A DNA stretch of 64,000 nt from Mimachlamys varia (GCA_947623455.1 OX392545.1:24193001-24257000), one strand, 5' to 3'; numbered from the stretch's first letter, positions 48,371-59,760 are shown. Notes: generated by a model from the sequence alone, not told the origin. Numbers and translations are program-made.

Positions 48371-49046
48371 ATCATATGTATTCATATTTAACCTAAATAT
48401 TTGTCATTTTACAACTAAAGCCATTTATGCATAGTTCACTATAGCCAACATATTGTCAAACAGCTGTTTAGAAGGTATAACACAGTGTCACAGCTTCTGT
48501 TAACGTGTATATAAAAAGTCATAACACTAACACAGAAATTTGCCGTCATCAGATATACCTATATCTAGGTCTACACTAACGTTTTACATTCAGTTATCAG
48601 TAGTACTTACCTTTTTTGGTATGCAAAATATATATTTTTTTTAATGTCTTTTATTTTATTTCCGTCACTCACATTCCATTCCATGAATAAGTACATTCAC
48701 ATCTTATATTACATCTTTCAACATTAAGTAAATACTTCATATCAAAATAAATAAATAAATAGCTACTCCTTTTTTTCATGATATTGCTTTCACAGTGTAA
48801 GTAAATACAATGTAAATAATAAAACTTGATCTCATTTTTTTAGGCAATTCCGGGTTTAGCTATTTACCTTTTGTTAAATATAGGTAACCACTTTTGAATC
48901 TAAAACTCGAAAAAAATCTTTTCAAGATTTTGAACTATTGCCAATAAGTTCTTCAATAATTCAACTCCAAGAAATGTATTTTTTATCCGTATGGTAAGTT
49001 AATTGATATCTTTTGCAGGAGCATAAAATTTATCAATACTTATCAG

Positions 49047-49440
49047 TTAAAGGCCAAATATACGTAACTTCAGGAAATTTTTCGTGATTCTGAAAAATTA
49101 TGAAAACAAATCCAGTTGATAACCATGCAAAAATAAGCCTAAAACGAAGTAAACCTGAGCGGTAACTAACAAGAAACTCTTGACAGAAAAATCAAAAGAA
49201 TTGGAAATAATTCAGGTGTGGCCCACTTCAGCAACAAGTCGAAGGTAGCAGACAGTTCAAAATGGACATGTGTTTACAAATACCGAGTTGCAACTGCTAC
49301 TGTACCGGTAACCGCGTAAGAATTCATCTTGAATATTGCTGCTATCAGTTCATTTTAACTAAATCTGTAAATATAATAAGTTATTAGGCTTGATTTTCGC
49401 TTCATGTTTTGCCCAAAGTTACGTATATGGGGCCTTTTAA
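49047..49440 (+). mobile_element. MITE with TTAA target duplication
   Basis: TTAA at 49047-49050 and again at 49437-49440 flank a 386-bp element with inverted ends: AGGCCAAATATACGTAACTT on the left and, read inward, AAGGCCCCATATACGTAACT on the right. Homologous inverted sequence continues inside (AAGCCTAA and CGAAG). TTAA duplications are the hallmark of piggyBac-type transposition (established). It has no ORF of its own. Confidence 0.75.
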
Positions 49441-50912
49441 AGAACGTGTTACAATGTATTTGTAGCATAACATTTGTCATCAAATAAACGTGAATACATA
49501 TCGTTTGAATAAGGGCTATGCATAAACGCCTCTTATAGACGTTCATTACAAATTCAGTTTTGATTTTGAAATTGGTGCGTCGATATGGTTGGCTATAGAA
49601 AGTAAACGAGCGTTTGACTCAGGGTTAAGTTGGCCGTCACAGCCTGTAGAATTACTCCGAGAGCGCAGTAGTACACTCAGTGTATCGTAGTGCCGTTGGA
49701 TAACACTACCCATATTCAATAAGTAACGTAAGTACTTTTTGTCGTGATATTTTTTTATTGTTTATGATCGTGTCATTGTCCATTGATATAATAGCTTTTT
49801 AAGATGAATGATCGTATGTGTTTTGTAAAGTAAAGTAGTATAATGGTAAAAATTGATATATTTTACAATCGCCTACTTGTAAGAAGAGACTTGTACTGAA
49901 CGTGGGTAAAACCAATCCTATAAAGGCATCTATAATCATTGTCATTATTTCTGTATCCATAATGTTTGCATTGTTTGTCGAAATTTACATGTTCATATAA
50001 AAATATGATCTTATCGATTTTTTTACTGGAATAAATTCATATACATTATGAAAATATATATACAGTGTATATTGAAAGAAAATATTCGAAGTATAGGTAC
50101 AGCAAACCCAGGTTCATTGTGATGGAAAAAGCAGAGAAATAAAAAAAACACTAACATGCTGCAAACTTAAATTCTGCATGTTAGTACCTATGTTTAACCA
50201 CATTTCTACATAAGACAAACATCAAAGGAGTGGTTATGAAACAGAAAAGCATGATAAACTGCCTCTTTCAGTCTCCGTAAATCATAATTTAAAAGCAATG
50301 TTGAAAATCATTTCCGACAAATACATTTTTTTGTCAAAAGAGATTTCACATTACATCCTTTTAAATCGTATTAAAATCCAGGTTAAAAAAATGTATTCCT
50401 GGGGAGTGAAATTATTTTGCCAAACGGCATGATACCTTTTGTATTTTACAATATCAATACAAAGGTTTCAAACATTTTTTTTTGAAATTGATATCTACAA
50501 CAACAAGAAGCCTTATACTCGTAACTAAATGAATTTATTGTTATATCAGAAAGCATCAATATTGCAACAATCGTTTTAAAACCTTATTCGATGCTTGAAT
50601 AAAGATCGTTGTTTAAATACACTTTCTGTCATTGATCGTGTACATACGACTGGTAACACGCACGTGGAGGCTTCCCATATACCTTTTATGCTGTTCCCGC
50701 TATAGTGTGTTAGAGGTCATGGCTTACAATTGGCTTACATTGAGGTTAAACCCCCAGAGCATGTTCGTAAGCTGTGTGTAGAAGATAAGTAGCTGTTCCA
50801 CATTAACCTGAACGGGAGAGTTGGCATATCGACTTTTATATAAACACATAAGTCATTGTGGTGTAATACACAGCGGGGAGTTAAAGAACATAAAAAATGT
50901 TCTAAGCAATTC

Positions 50913-50990
50913 ATAAAGGGACGTAATCCAGCAAGGTGCATAATGTATAAAGGGACGAAATCTATAAAGGGGCATAATTTATAAAGGAAG
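50913..50990 (+). repeat. Short ~25-bp tandem repeat, 3 units
   Basis: ATAAAGGGACGTAATC, ATAAAGGGACGAAATC and ATAAAGGGGCATAATT follow at about 25-bp steps. Confidence 0.6.
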
Positions 50991-51384
50991 ATTGGTCAAT
51001 GAAATCATTTTATCAACCATGTCATGTTTTATCATTGACCGGAAGAAAGTCTAATAGCCCATGTCAAGTATATGGGTAACTCAGTGACTCAATTCCGTGA
51101 TATAATTATAGGAGGTGATATTTATGGTACACCATCTGATTCTTGAAACGATTAACCTTTCAGACATCTTGTTTCGCTTATGGATTTTCTCTTCTTTGCG
51201 TCTGTGTGCTAGGTATTATTTTGGTGTAATCTGTGGGGATGACAGGACTGTAAACGTTGAAATTTTCGCGTTTTAATCCTTTGATTTGATTGTGGTGTTG
51301 ATTTTTATTTACGAAGGAAATAGTTCTGTAATTTACGTTTCTATTTATCTCTTATTTATGCTCTAAATACCGACATTTCGGTGG

Positions 51385-51625
51385 TTGATGTCGGTTGCTG
51401 ACGAACAAACTTACGGCTCATGAGTTTAACTGATGCATGTTAATAAAGACAATGGACATTATTTATGTTAGCAATGTCGATATCATTGAGAAATATTCCG
51501 TATCCTTGTATGATTTCAAGGGAGGCGTTCATTATTATACTCATAAGTATGCCTTCTTGTTATTATGATTGGGAAAAATACCACAGTTCCCATTTTGAGG
51601 TCGTGACATTTACTTTGATATGACC
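51385..51625 (+). mobile_element. Family V 5' fragment
   Basis: Shows the extended 5' part (GATGTCGGTTGCTGACGAAC) and runs to GACATTTACTTTGATATGAC, then stops short of the GATGAAGCAG block. Confidence 0.7.
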
Positions 51626-51629
51626 TTCC

Positions 51630-52520
51630 TTTCCATTGCGCGTTTCGACGGTTTTCGTCCGGTTGTTCTGGAACGAACTAGACGTTCCGCTAAATGGAAC
51701 GCGACATTCCACCGGAACAAACCGGTTGGTCGGGAACGTCCCGTTTGAGGGTTTCAAGTTGACTCCAATATGGCGGCCAGTGAAAGGTTTTCAATAAATT
51801 GTTAAAAGATATAACAGTAACCAGTTAAACTTCATTTTATCAGTAAAATATATCACTATCAACTCCAAGTGACATCGTAGTGTGTAAAATTTGTAAATAA
51901 AAGGGATTACTCGCATTGTTTTGCGATTTTTATGACGGAACCTTTTTGGTGATTTCCATAAGCTGAACTGTCCAACATAACGGAAAATTCAGAACCGCAA
52001 CACCCAGTCGTCTAAAAAAATCAGAGAATACCAAAGCGTCAACAAAACCATAATCCGAGCTCAAAATCGATTAAACTAGGGGGGAAATAGGAACAAAGAA
52101 AATATTAACATGAAAACTCTCGTAAAAGCACAAGAGAATAAGACCAGATATTCAGGAAGAGTAAGCGTCTTTTGCTTCATCGACGACAGTAAAAATTTGT
52201 AAATTTAAAAAGTATTACCTAAATCATCATCATCCAGAGACAATTTTGATCTGAACGAATAGGCTTTGGAGTTTTAAAAAAGTTCCTAGTCTCACAAATG
52301 GCAGACATTGTGATGTCTCTCATTCAAAACCTGAAACGTATTCTAGTGAGTGTGTAGTACACCGTATACAGCTGACGCGCGAGTCTTCCTGTCTGTGTAT
52401 ATCGTATGGCGTAATGAAGCATGTACACTTGCGTTGTATTGGAGAGAGCAGTGGTCACTGTAAGCCTAGCGTGTAGTAACATTGATCCAAGCAGCATCAA
52501 TGGAAACGTTCCAAAGAGAG
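51630..52520. other. Intergenic with one family V copy
   Basis: Near 51640-51750 several GGAACG/CGTTCC-type blocks (GGAACGAACTAGACGTTCC) form small palindromes. No gene is seen. Confidence 0.4.
52018..52192 (-). mobile_element. Family V copy 18, 3' half
   Basis: The minus strand starts TGTCGTCGATGAAGCAAAAG and ends GTATTCTCTGATTTTTTT. It lies 330 bp before the large satellite. Confidence 0.8.
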
Positions 52521-52524
52521 CTGT

Positions 52525-54720
52525 TACTACGTGAAGTTACTTGTATACTAGATATATCTGACCAGCTTACTAACGCACCTATACGTCAGCCAATGGTATC
52601 AGCTGTTACTACGTGTAGTTACACTGTACTGATTACTTAGGTAACTCTGTGACAAGCTTATTCCCACATCTATACGTCAGCCAATGGTATCAGATGTTAT
52701 TACGTGTAGTTACACTGTACTGATTACTTAGGTAACTCTGTGACAAGCTTATTCCCACATCTATACGTCAGCCAATGGTATCAGATGTTATTACGTGTAG
52801 TTACACTGTACTGATTACTTAGGTAACTCTGTGACAAGCTTATTCCCACATCTATACGTCAGCCAATGGTATCAGATGTTACTACTTGTAGTTTCACTGT
52901 AATGATTACTTAGGTAACTCTGTGACAAGATTATTCCCACATCTACACGTCAGCCAATGGTATCAGATGTTATTACGTGTAGTAACACTGTACTGATTAC
53001 TTAGGTAACTCTGTGACAAGCTTATTCCCACATCTATACGTCAGCCAATGGTATCAGATGTTATTACGTGTAGTTACACTGTACTGATTACTTAGGTAAC
53101 TCTGTGACAAGCTTATTCCCACATCTATACGTCAGCCAATGGTATCAGATGTTATTGCGTGTAGTTACAGTGTACTGGTTACGTAGGTAACTCTGTGACA
53201 AGCTTACACCCGTACCTATACGTCAACCAATGGTATTAACTGTTACTACGTGTAGTAACTTGTCATCTAGTTAACCCTGTGACCAGCTTACTCCCACATC
53301 TATACGTCAGCCGATGATATCGTGTGGTAAGTAGTTACCTAGGTACCTCTGTGACCAGCTTACTCCCACATCTATACGTCAGCCAATGATATTAGCTGTT
53401 ACTTGTCATCGAGGTAACTATGTGACCAGCTTACTCCCACATCTGTACGTCAGCAAATGATATTAACTGTTACTATGTGTGGTAACTTGCCGTCTAGGTA
53501 ACTCTGTGACCAGCTTTCTCCCACATCTATACGTCAGCCAATGATATTAGCTGTTACTTGTCATCTAGGTAACTATGTGACCAGCTTTCTCCAACATCTA
53601 TACGTCAGCTAATGATATAAGCTGTTACTTGTCATCTAGGTAACTCTGTGACCAGCTTTCTCCCACATCTATACGTCAGCCAATGATATTAGCTGTTACT
53701 TGTCATCGAGGTAACTATGTGACCAGCTTACTCCCACATCTGTACGTCAGCAAATGATATTAGCTGTTACTATGCGTGGTAACTTGCCGTCTAGGTAACT
53801 CTGTGACCAGCTTTCTCCCACATCTATACGTCAGCCAATGATATTAACTGTTACTTGTCGTCTAGGTAACTCTGTGACCAGCTTATTCCCCCATCTATAC
53901 GTCAGCCATTGATATTAGCTGTTACTATGTGTGGTAACTTGTCATCTAGGTAACTCTGTGACCAGCTTTCTCCCACATCTATACGTCAGCAAATGATATC
54001 GTGTGGTAAATAGTTACCTAGGTAACTCTGTGACCAGCTTACTCCCACACCTATACGTCAGCCAATGCGATCAGGTGTTACCACGTGTATCCAGCTTACT
54101 CCCATATATCTACGTCAAGCAATTAACATAGTTGTTACTAAATGTAACCAGCTAACCCCCATGTTTTATCATCAACTGATCATATTAACTGTTACTTCCT
54201 GTAGTCACTAGTAACGTTGGTAACTTTGAAACTAGCTTACTCCCATGTTTACTTATCAGCCAATGAAACCAGCTGTAACAAGTGGGTGAAGTCACTGGTG
54301 GCGTTGGTAACTTTTAAACTAGCTTACACCCATATTTACTTATCAGCCAATGAAACCAGCTGTTACTAGCGGGTGAAGTCACTAGTGACGTTGGTAACTT
54401 TTAAACTAGCTTACTGCCATATTTACCCATCAGCCAATGAAACCAGCTGTAACTAGTGTGTGACGCAATTAGTGACGTTAGTACATACTTTGAAACTAGC
54501 TTACTCAAATATTTATTGATCAGCCAATGAAACCAGCTGTAACTAGTGTGTGAAGTCATTAGTGACGTTGGTACATACTTTGAAACTAGCTTACTCCCAT
54601 ATTTATTTATGAGCCAATGATATCCGCTGTTGCTAAGTGTAGTCACTGGTAACATTGATTGGTAACAACCAATGAAATCAGCTGTTGCTAGGTGTAGTCA
54701 TTGATAACATTGTTGATTTT
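52525..54720 (+). repeat. Large satellite, ~70-92-bp units in subfamilies
   Basis: About 25 units share ACGTCAGCCAATG and GTAACTCTGTGACCAGCTT or related sequence. From 52.6 to 53.2 kb the units are about 90 bp and nearly identical (CATCTATACGTCAGCCAATG). From 53.3 to 54.0 kb shorter and mixed units appear. From 54.2 kb a third form with AACTAGCTTACTCCCATATT and CAGCCAATGAAACCAGCTGT runs out. The order suggests amplification at the left and decay to the right. Confidence 0.9.
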
Positions 54721-54724
54721 TTTT

Positions 54725-56530
54725 GTTATCTGCGTACTCCATTGTTTGTCGTCATGTAAGTACGTGTTAAGTTGTTGTGAAAAGCTGGAGTACCCTTAGG
54801 TAACCACTGGCCTACATTTAACATCAGTGGCCTCCCACATGTAAAATACTTCACGGAAGTTTTCTTTCCGCGAATATGCATCTGTAAAACGTACTTATAA
54901 TACCGGTAGACAGAAACACATTTTCTGTAATCAGGTCAACATTAAAATACCGTCAATCACCTTTATATACCGAGGAAGTACTTTATCTGTCCGCAGGAAG
55001 CGTATATCCGAAAGTTGTTAGCAAACTTCAGTTTAGATATAAGATCCTGTTCGGAGTATAGACGGATTTCCTTTGTAGACATGTCCTAGTCCAAAATCAT
55101 ATTGTTAGCTAAAGTTAGTTTTTTTCTACCGATGGTTTCGTCTTTTTGTATTGTATAGTCTGTATCTTTAAGTGATGTAAAGATTCACGTTTTTGAGTAT
55201 GCCCATTAGTGTGTTTTCCTGTTGTTATTGACAATAATACTCAGTTCTCGTTTTGAGAACTTGGTGTTTACTTGGATGTGACAAAAATTTACATGGCGGG
55301 TGGTCGTCGATGAAGCAGAAGACGCTTACTCTTCCGGAACACCTGATCGTATTCTCTTGTGTTTTTACGACAGTCTTCGTATAAATCTTTCTTTTGTTTT
55401 TTTTTTTTTGTTTTTTGTTTTGCCCCTAGTTTAATCGATTTTGAGTTCGGATCATGGTTTATTGACGCTTTGGTATTCTCTGTTTTTTTGTAGACGGGTC
55501 CTAGTCCAAAATCATATACTTAGCTAACGTTTGTTTTTTCTACCGAAGGTTTCGTTTTTATTAACAAAACATTACGGTCGTTATAATAAACATCAGGTTC
55601 GCTTGTGACATTCAGGTTTCTTCTTTGATAATGACTCGTTGGTTATCAGTTAGATCATTGATAACGTTCTGACATACCTTGATAGATTTCATAGAGGTCA
55701 TGACGAGGATGCCGATACGGTACATAAACAAATATATCACAGGAAATCCTGTAATTGTGTAGCTTTGGAGAGATGAAACCGTACCCTACAACAAAAGATC
55801 AAACTCTAAATTAGTATTTTTATGTCAGTCAACAACTTCTCTGATGGGGAACTGGTTTACGTTGATAGTTCATGTAGTCAAACGCAGAGGAAGATATATC
55901 CCTGTAAACATAAACATTGGCAATCTTTACTTTAACTCTGGGCAGATGCAAGACGGAGAAAAAACGGATTTTGAATTTAAGCTGAAAATTTTTTTAACTT
56001 TGATCTCAGAATGGAGGAGATCAGATTGTTCCTCATTTCAAATTAATTTTAACTTAAGCGTTAAACAGATTTTTAACTTTTTCGGTTCCGACTTCAAAGT
56101 TTGAAAGATGTTTTGTTGTTATGGTTTAGTTACAATAAATCCTGTTGGTTTTTATCAACTAAATGTATTTCTCATTCTTCTATGTACTCACTATTGCAAA
56201 GATGGTTTTCGATTAAGTATTTAATTTGAATTCCAATTACATTGTAAATGATTTAGTGATTAATTTAATGACAGAATGAAACCCATTTAGCGTTCATGAA
56301 CAAACAGTTCCTTTCCAGTATATCGCAATGCATAAAAACTGGTTTAAGATCTTGCTGTAGTTACAACATACAATATATAATAGGAATACGTTGTTGGTAA
56401 TATACGTTATACGTTTCTAATATATAATTCACCAAATATGGTATATATATGATTATCACCGAATTACAGGATACGATCTTAATGCCAAACACCTTATTTT
56501 CCATGTGCAGTGCATATTTACATGATTGAA
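54725..56530. other. Intergenic around family V copy 19
   Basis: Apart from copy 19 and its flanking ~75-bp direct repeats, I see only chance ORFs, such as 55844-56104. Confidence 0.45.
55148..55482 (+). mobile_element. Family V copy 19, flanked by long direct repeats
   Basis: A nearly complete copy from TATAGTCTGTATCTTTAAGT to GGTATTCTCTGTTTTTTTG. It has an extra G after GGCGGGTG and a T-run. It sits between two ~75-bp direct repeats that share GTCCTAGTCCAAAATCATAT. Confidence 0.8.
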
Positions 56531-56722
56531 GATGACTTAACACCATATATGCTGCACCTTTTAAATTTAATAATAGATACAGTATGGCAAAAAAACTAAA
56601 TTGCACCATACAACTGTTTCGTCCTCTTGGGACTCTTCAGTGATACTAGGGGCCAAAAGGTAGGAATCCAAATTTCTAAACTAATTAAGAAACAGAAGGG
56701 TCAGGTGCGTGAAACCCTATTA
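56531..56722 (-). mobile_element. Family H copy J, best-preserved ribozyme
   Basis: This is a full-length minus-strand copy from GGGTTTCACGCACCTGACCC to GTGTTAAGTCATC. Its hammerhead region has every core residue in place and compensating G-T pairs in stem I (see 56603-56646). Confidence 0.8.
56603..56646 (-). ncRNA. Minimal type I hammerhead ribozyme motif
   Basis: Reading the minus strand in order: stem I GTATCA pairs with TGGTGC (six pairs, two of them G-T); core CTGAAGA fits CUGANGA; stem II GTCC/GGAC caps the loop CAAGA; GAAA follows. Then comes a tiny stem III, CAGTTG plus T, and cleavage nucleotide A, with predicted cleavage between 56609 and 56608. A stem III this short is typical of hammerheads of retrozymes and Penelope-like elements, which are known to work best as dimers. 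The motif is seen directly; activity is inferred. Confidence 0.7.
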
Positions 56723-56811
56723 ACATATTAACCTATTTACGGCTTTTACGTATGGTACTTGAACGTGATACAAACACATACTTTTTCACCATTAGAATCT
56801 AGTTATTGATG

Positions 56812-56862
56812 CAGCGTGACAACAGTCGTTACACTGCGTCATACAATTTCGTCGTAATTTGT
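56812..56862 (-). mobile_element. Degraded family H fragment
   Basis: On the minus strand, CGACGAAATTGTATGACGCA resembles the GGACGAAACAGCTGTATGATG part of family H, and GCTGCATC follows later. It lies about 90 bp from copy J. The match is weak. Confidence 0.3.
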
Positions 56863-57284
56863 ATATTCTTAATACATTACTTTCCAATAATTGATTCAAT
56901 TTATATCACATTGGTTACTAAAAACGCAATTTGTTTATGTTGCATCATCAAGATCTGAAATTCAATAAAAACAAAAAACAAAAACCAGAGAAAAAAAACA
57001 AAAACAAATCAAACCCTCAAAATTTAAACTTTGCACATAAACAACAAGACCCAATACTATAATATTCGTATTTACGCATTATAATATGTATACATCTATG
57101 TATCAGGACAACGATAAATGTCATTTAGTATCAGAACAATATTTCAACGGTCAAAACAATATTTGATCAAGAAATAAGTTCGTGGACCTAAATTATAGTT
57201 CTAGTGTCGACAAAATAGTTACAGATATATATACTGATAAGGTACTGTATCACTAACAAATCAAAACAAAATAAAAGGAATTGT

Positions 57285-57410
57285 TTTCAATGAAGCAGGA
57301 AACGCTAACTTTCGGAACATCTTGTCTTGTACTTTTTCAAGGGTTTCCGTGTAAATCTTGCCCTGGTGTAATCGACTTTGAGTTCTGATAATGGTTTTGA
57401 TGACGTTTTG
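57285..57410 (+). mobile_element. Family V copy 20, short
   Basis: A diverged 3' part, TCAATGAAGCAGGAAACGCT through GGTTTTGATGACGTTTTG, with internal deletions. Confidence 0.6.
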
Positions 57411-57479
57411 TTCTCATTCTATCTCAACATGTTATTGTTAACTTTGATGTTTGACATGTCGGCCTTTTTTATTTTGCAG

Positions 57480-59560
57480 GTTGGTTAGTGTATACTGTGC
57501 CCATCTCTGATACCGTCATCACAATATATCTCGTCACGTGACGTAAACACAGCACATTGATTCACGAGAAAGGAAGATGCAGCGATGAGGAAACACTTGT
57601 AATACATGACGAATATTCGAGGAGAAAACGTAAAGGAGAAAAAATTACAACGCATGACAGCAACATCAACGAAAACGGTGTAACAGAACAAAAAGGGAAT
57701 CTTCTTACCGCAGACTGGTGAATGTGGCTGTGTTCGCGTAACAATATCGAGAAACAGCAATGCCATCTTATAAAGGCCGGGTTGATTCGTCCACCATCTG
57801 TATTCAGTATCCGTCAAACCCCTCGACCAATCATGTCGACTTTGACAGTTCAAATCCCAGCGGTGTTATTGGTTCGCGTCCTTCTCAAAGCTAATTAGTA
57901 AATTAATTTACAAACTCGTTCAGCGAAACGTCTCGCGGTATCGAGTATCCCCGTCATGTTCCGGGGATATAGTAGGCTTATAGTGTGAACTTTCCCTTGC
58001 AAATGTATAGATATCAATAGATTCGGATACAGATCTTTAGAAATAGGGCGAATCCACTCTTTCCTAAACTGGAGATCACTACAGTAATATTTAGTGACGA
58101 CGCACGCACGTGAATACGGAACGAGAATACAAGTGCCCACACACCGTTCAAAACCAAAAACAGATTGACAGATTTCCCGGAGGTGGCAATTCTATTTTTT
58201 AGAAGTGATTTTGACGTGGGGTTAAAATTGTACAACAAATGAAACCGTTGACGTTTTTCTAGATATTCAAGTGGTCACGTCGGTAGATAAGTGTTCTAAC
58301 CTGTGGGATAAGGCAGGGCTCATCAGACAGACGGTACTTCTTGATTTTGACAACAGCCATTTTGCCTTGAAGATATTTTACATGTAGACGGTCTCTTCAC
58401 AACTTTGTGGAAAACACCAATGGAATAAAAAAAACAATTCTGTACAAAGTTCTAGAAATTCACGCGAGCGAAGTCTTTTCAACAATTTCTAAGTGTTTCT
58501 TTTTATGCTACAGTACATTTAAGTTCCCTCTTTAAGGATAATTGTGTGACCTTCGACCCTTCGTACGAGTTGTCCTAGTAAACTAAAAGAGACTCTTCGG
58601 ATAGACCTATCCGTTAGAAACACAAACTATTTATTGGTGTATTAACCTGAATAATTTAACTTTATCTGAAATCAAAACGCGACCTTCTCTTTGCTTTTAT
58701 GTAATATAAAAACTTCTGTTGATTGCAACTGAAGGCGACGGAAACCAGCTTTCGGTACTTCGGTTTTGCCTTATCAAAATTTAAAACTCGAAGGCGGATC
58801 ATGTTAGAAGGTGAACCACAGCTAAGATTTGGAACATGAAGGTTAAATTATCCTGATGACGTCTTATGTCATATCTGTGTCTGAAATGCCAGACCTCACC
58901 AGCATGATGTTGTCAGATTTAGTGTGTCCATTCAGCTCACGTATCCACTGTCAGGTAATCCTGTCTGAGGTCTTCATTCTCTGATACGTATATATACCCT
59001 TACAGCAAACTAGACTCACAAACATTGCTATAGACGTCAATGCTATACGGAGACCTCCTACTAAAACATATCCGACATATCAAAAAAGTAATGCACATTT
59101 GATGGACTACGTTCTCTCGCATAGCCATTAAACTTATGAAATCTCGAGAAGCGTTAGTTTTCTCAGTAGAGGAAACAAATCGGATGTAATGCTCGGTGTC
59201 CCGCGTACACCTGCCTCAGTACGACAGAACCTGTCAGAAAGTTGGGTGTTTTGTGAAGCCACGCGTATGATTGATTGCACAGAAAACTCTTTGGAATTCG
59301 TTCAAAAATATCTGTATGAGCACGTGTACTTCTGAAACTCTAGCTCAGGTGAAAACATACGATACAGACAGATGAAAGACCGAATGAAAGTAAGACTGTT
59401 GTAAAACAAAAAACTTAAGTATCGTTACAAAGATAAAGATAAAATAGCCCTGTACACATAGACACCCAGGTATTCAGTCTGTCACTCAGAAGGAATTTTG
59501 TAATTTGAAGAAACAGAACCTGTTGACACTGTTCTTAATAAACGGATATTCTCCAAATTA
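57480..59560. other. Repeat-poor upstream region
   Basis: This stretch lacks families H and V after 57410 and is less AT-rich near 57.5-58.3 kb. A weak candidate first exon lies on the minus strand (ATG at 57766, MALLFLDIV, donor CG|GTAAGA at 57709/57708). No gene is called. It may hold regulatory DNA for the receptor. Confidence 0.3.
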
Positions 59561-59561
59561 C

Positions 59562-59760
59562 CTACTTCTCTTTGACGGATTTATGGAAGCTAGGATATTG
59601 TAAGATAGCCAGGGCACTCGGGGTTACACGGACCATATGGACACCCAGGAATTTACCTACTTCGCGCAGGAGGACTTCTGCGATCTCTACCTGGAGATAG
59701 ACTGCTTCCATTGGCATTGGCAGAGGCGCGTTCGGTATGTACACCGTTAATTAGTGAATT
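59562..59760 (+). other. GC-rich coding-like island, strand uncertain
   Basis: The minus strand has a balanced open frame to about 59747 (MPMEAVYLQVEIAEVLLREV at its start). The plus strand has an ATG at 59637 (MDTQEFTYFAQEDFCDLYLE) ending near a G|GTATGT donor-like site at about 59732. Composition differs sharply from the AT-rich surroundings. I recognise neither product; it could be an exon of either strand. Confidence 0.2.

Larger units (their letters stand above)
48371..51384. other. Intergenic with one MITE
   Basis: The TTAA MITE at 49047 and the small repeat at 50913 are the only features I can support. Confidence 0.45.

Noticed and set aside
52525..54720. CRISPR-like array
   Set aside because: Units have no constant repeat with unique spacers; whole units are similar and the setting is eukaryotic.
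13692..57410. Family V as a hammerhead element too
   Set aside because: TCGATGAAGCAGAAGACG superficially resembles CUGAUGA plus GAA, but there is no GAAA, no stem II, and no stem I pairing.
57485..57853. 122-codon minus-strand ORF as a whole gene
   Set aside because: It crosses a good splice donor at 57709/57708 and has no recognisable domain; at most a short first exon is possible.
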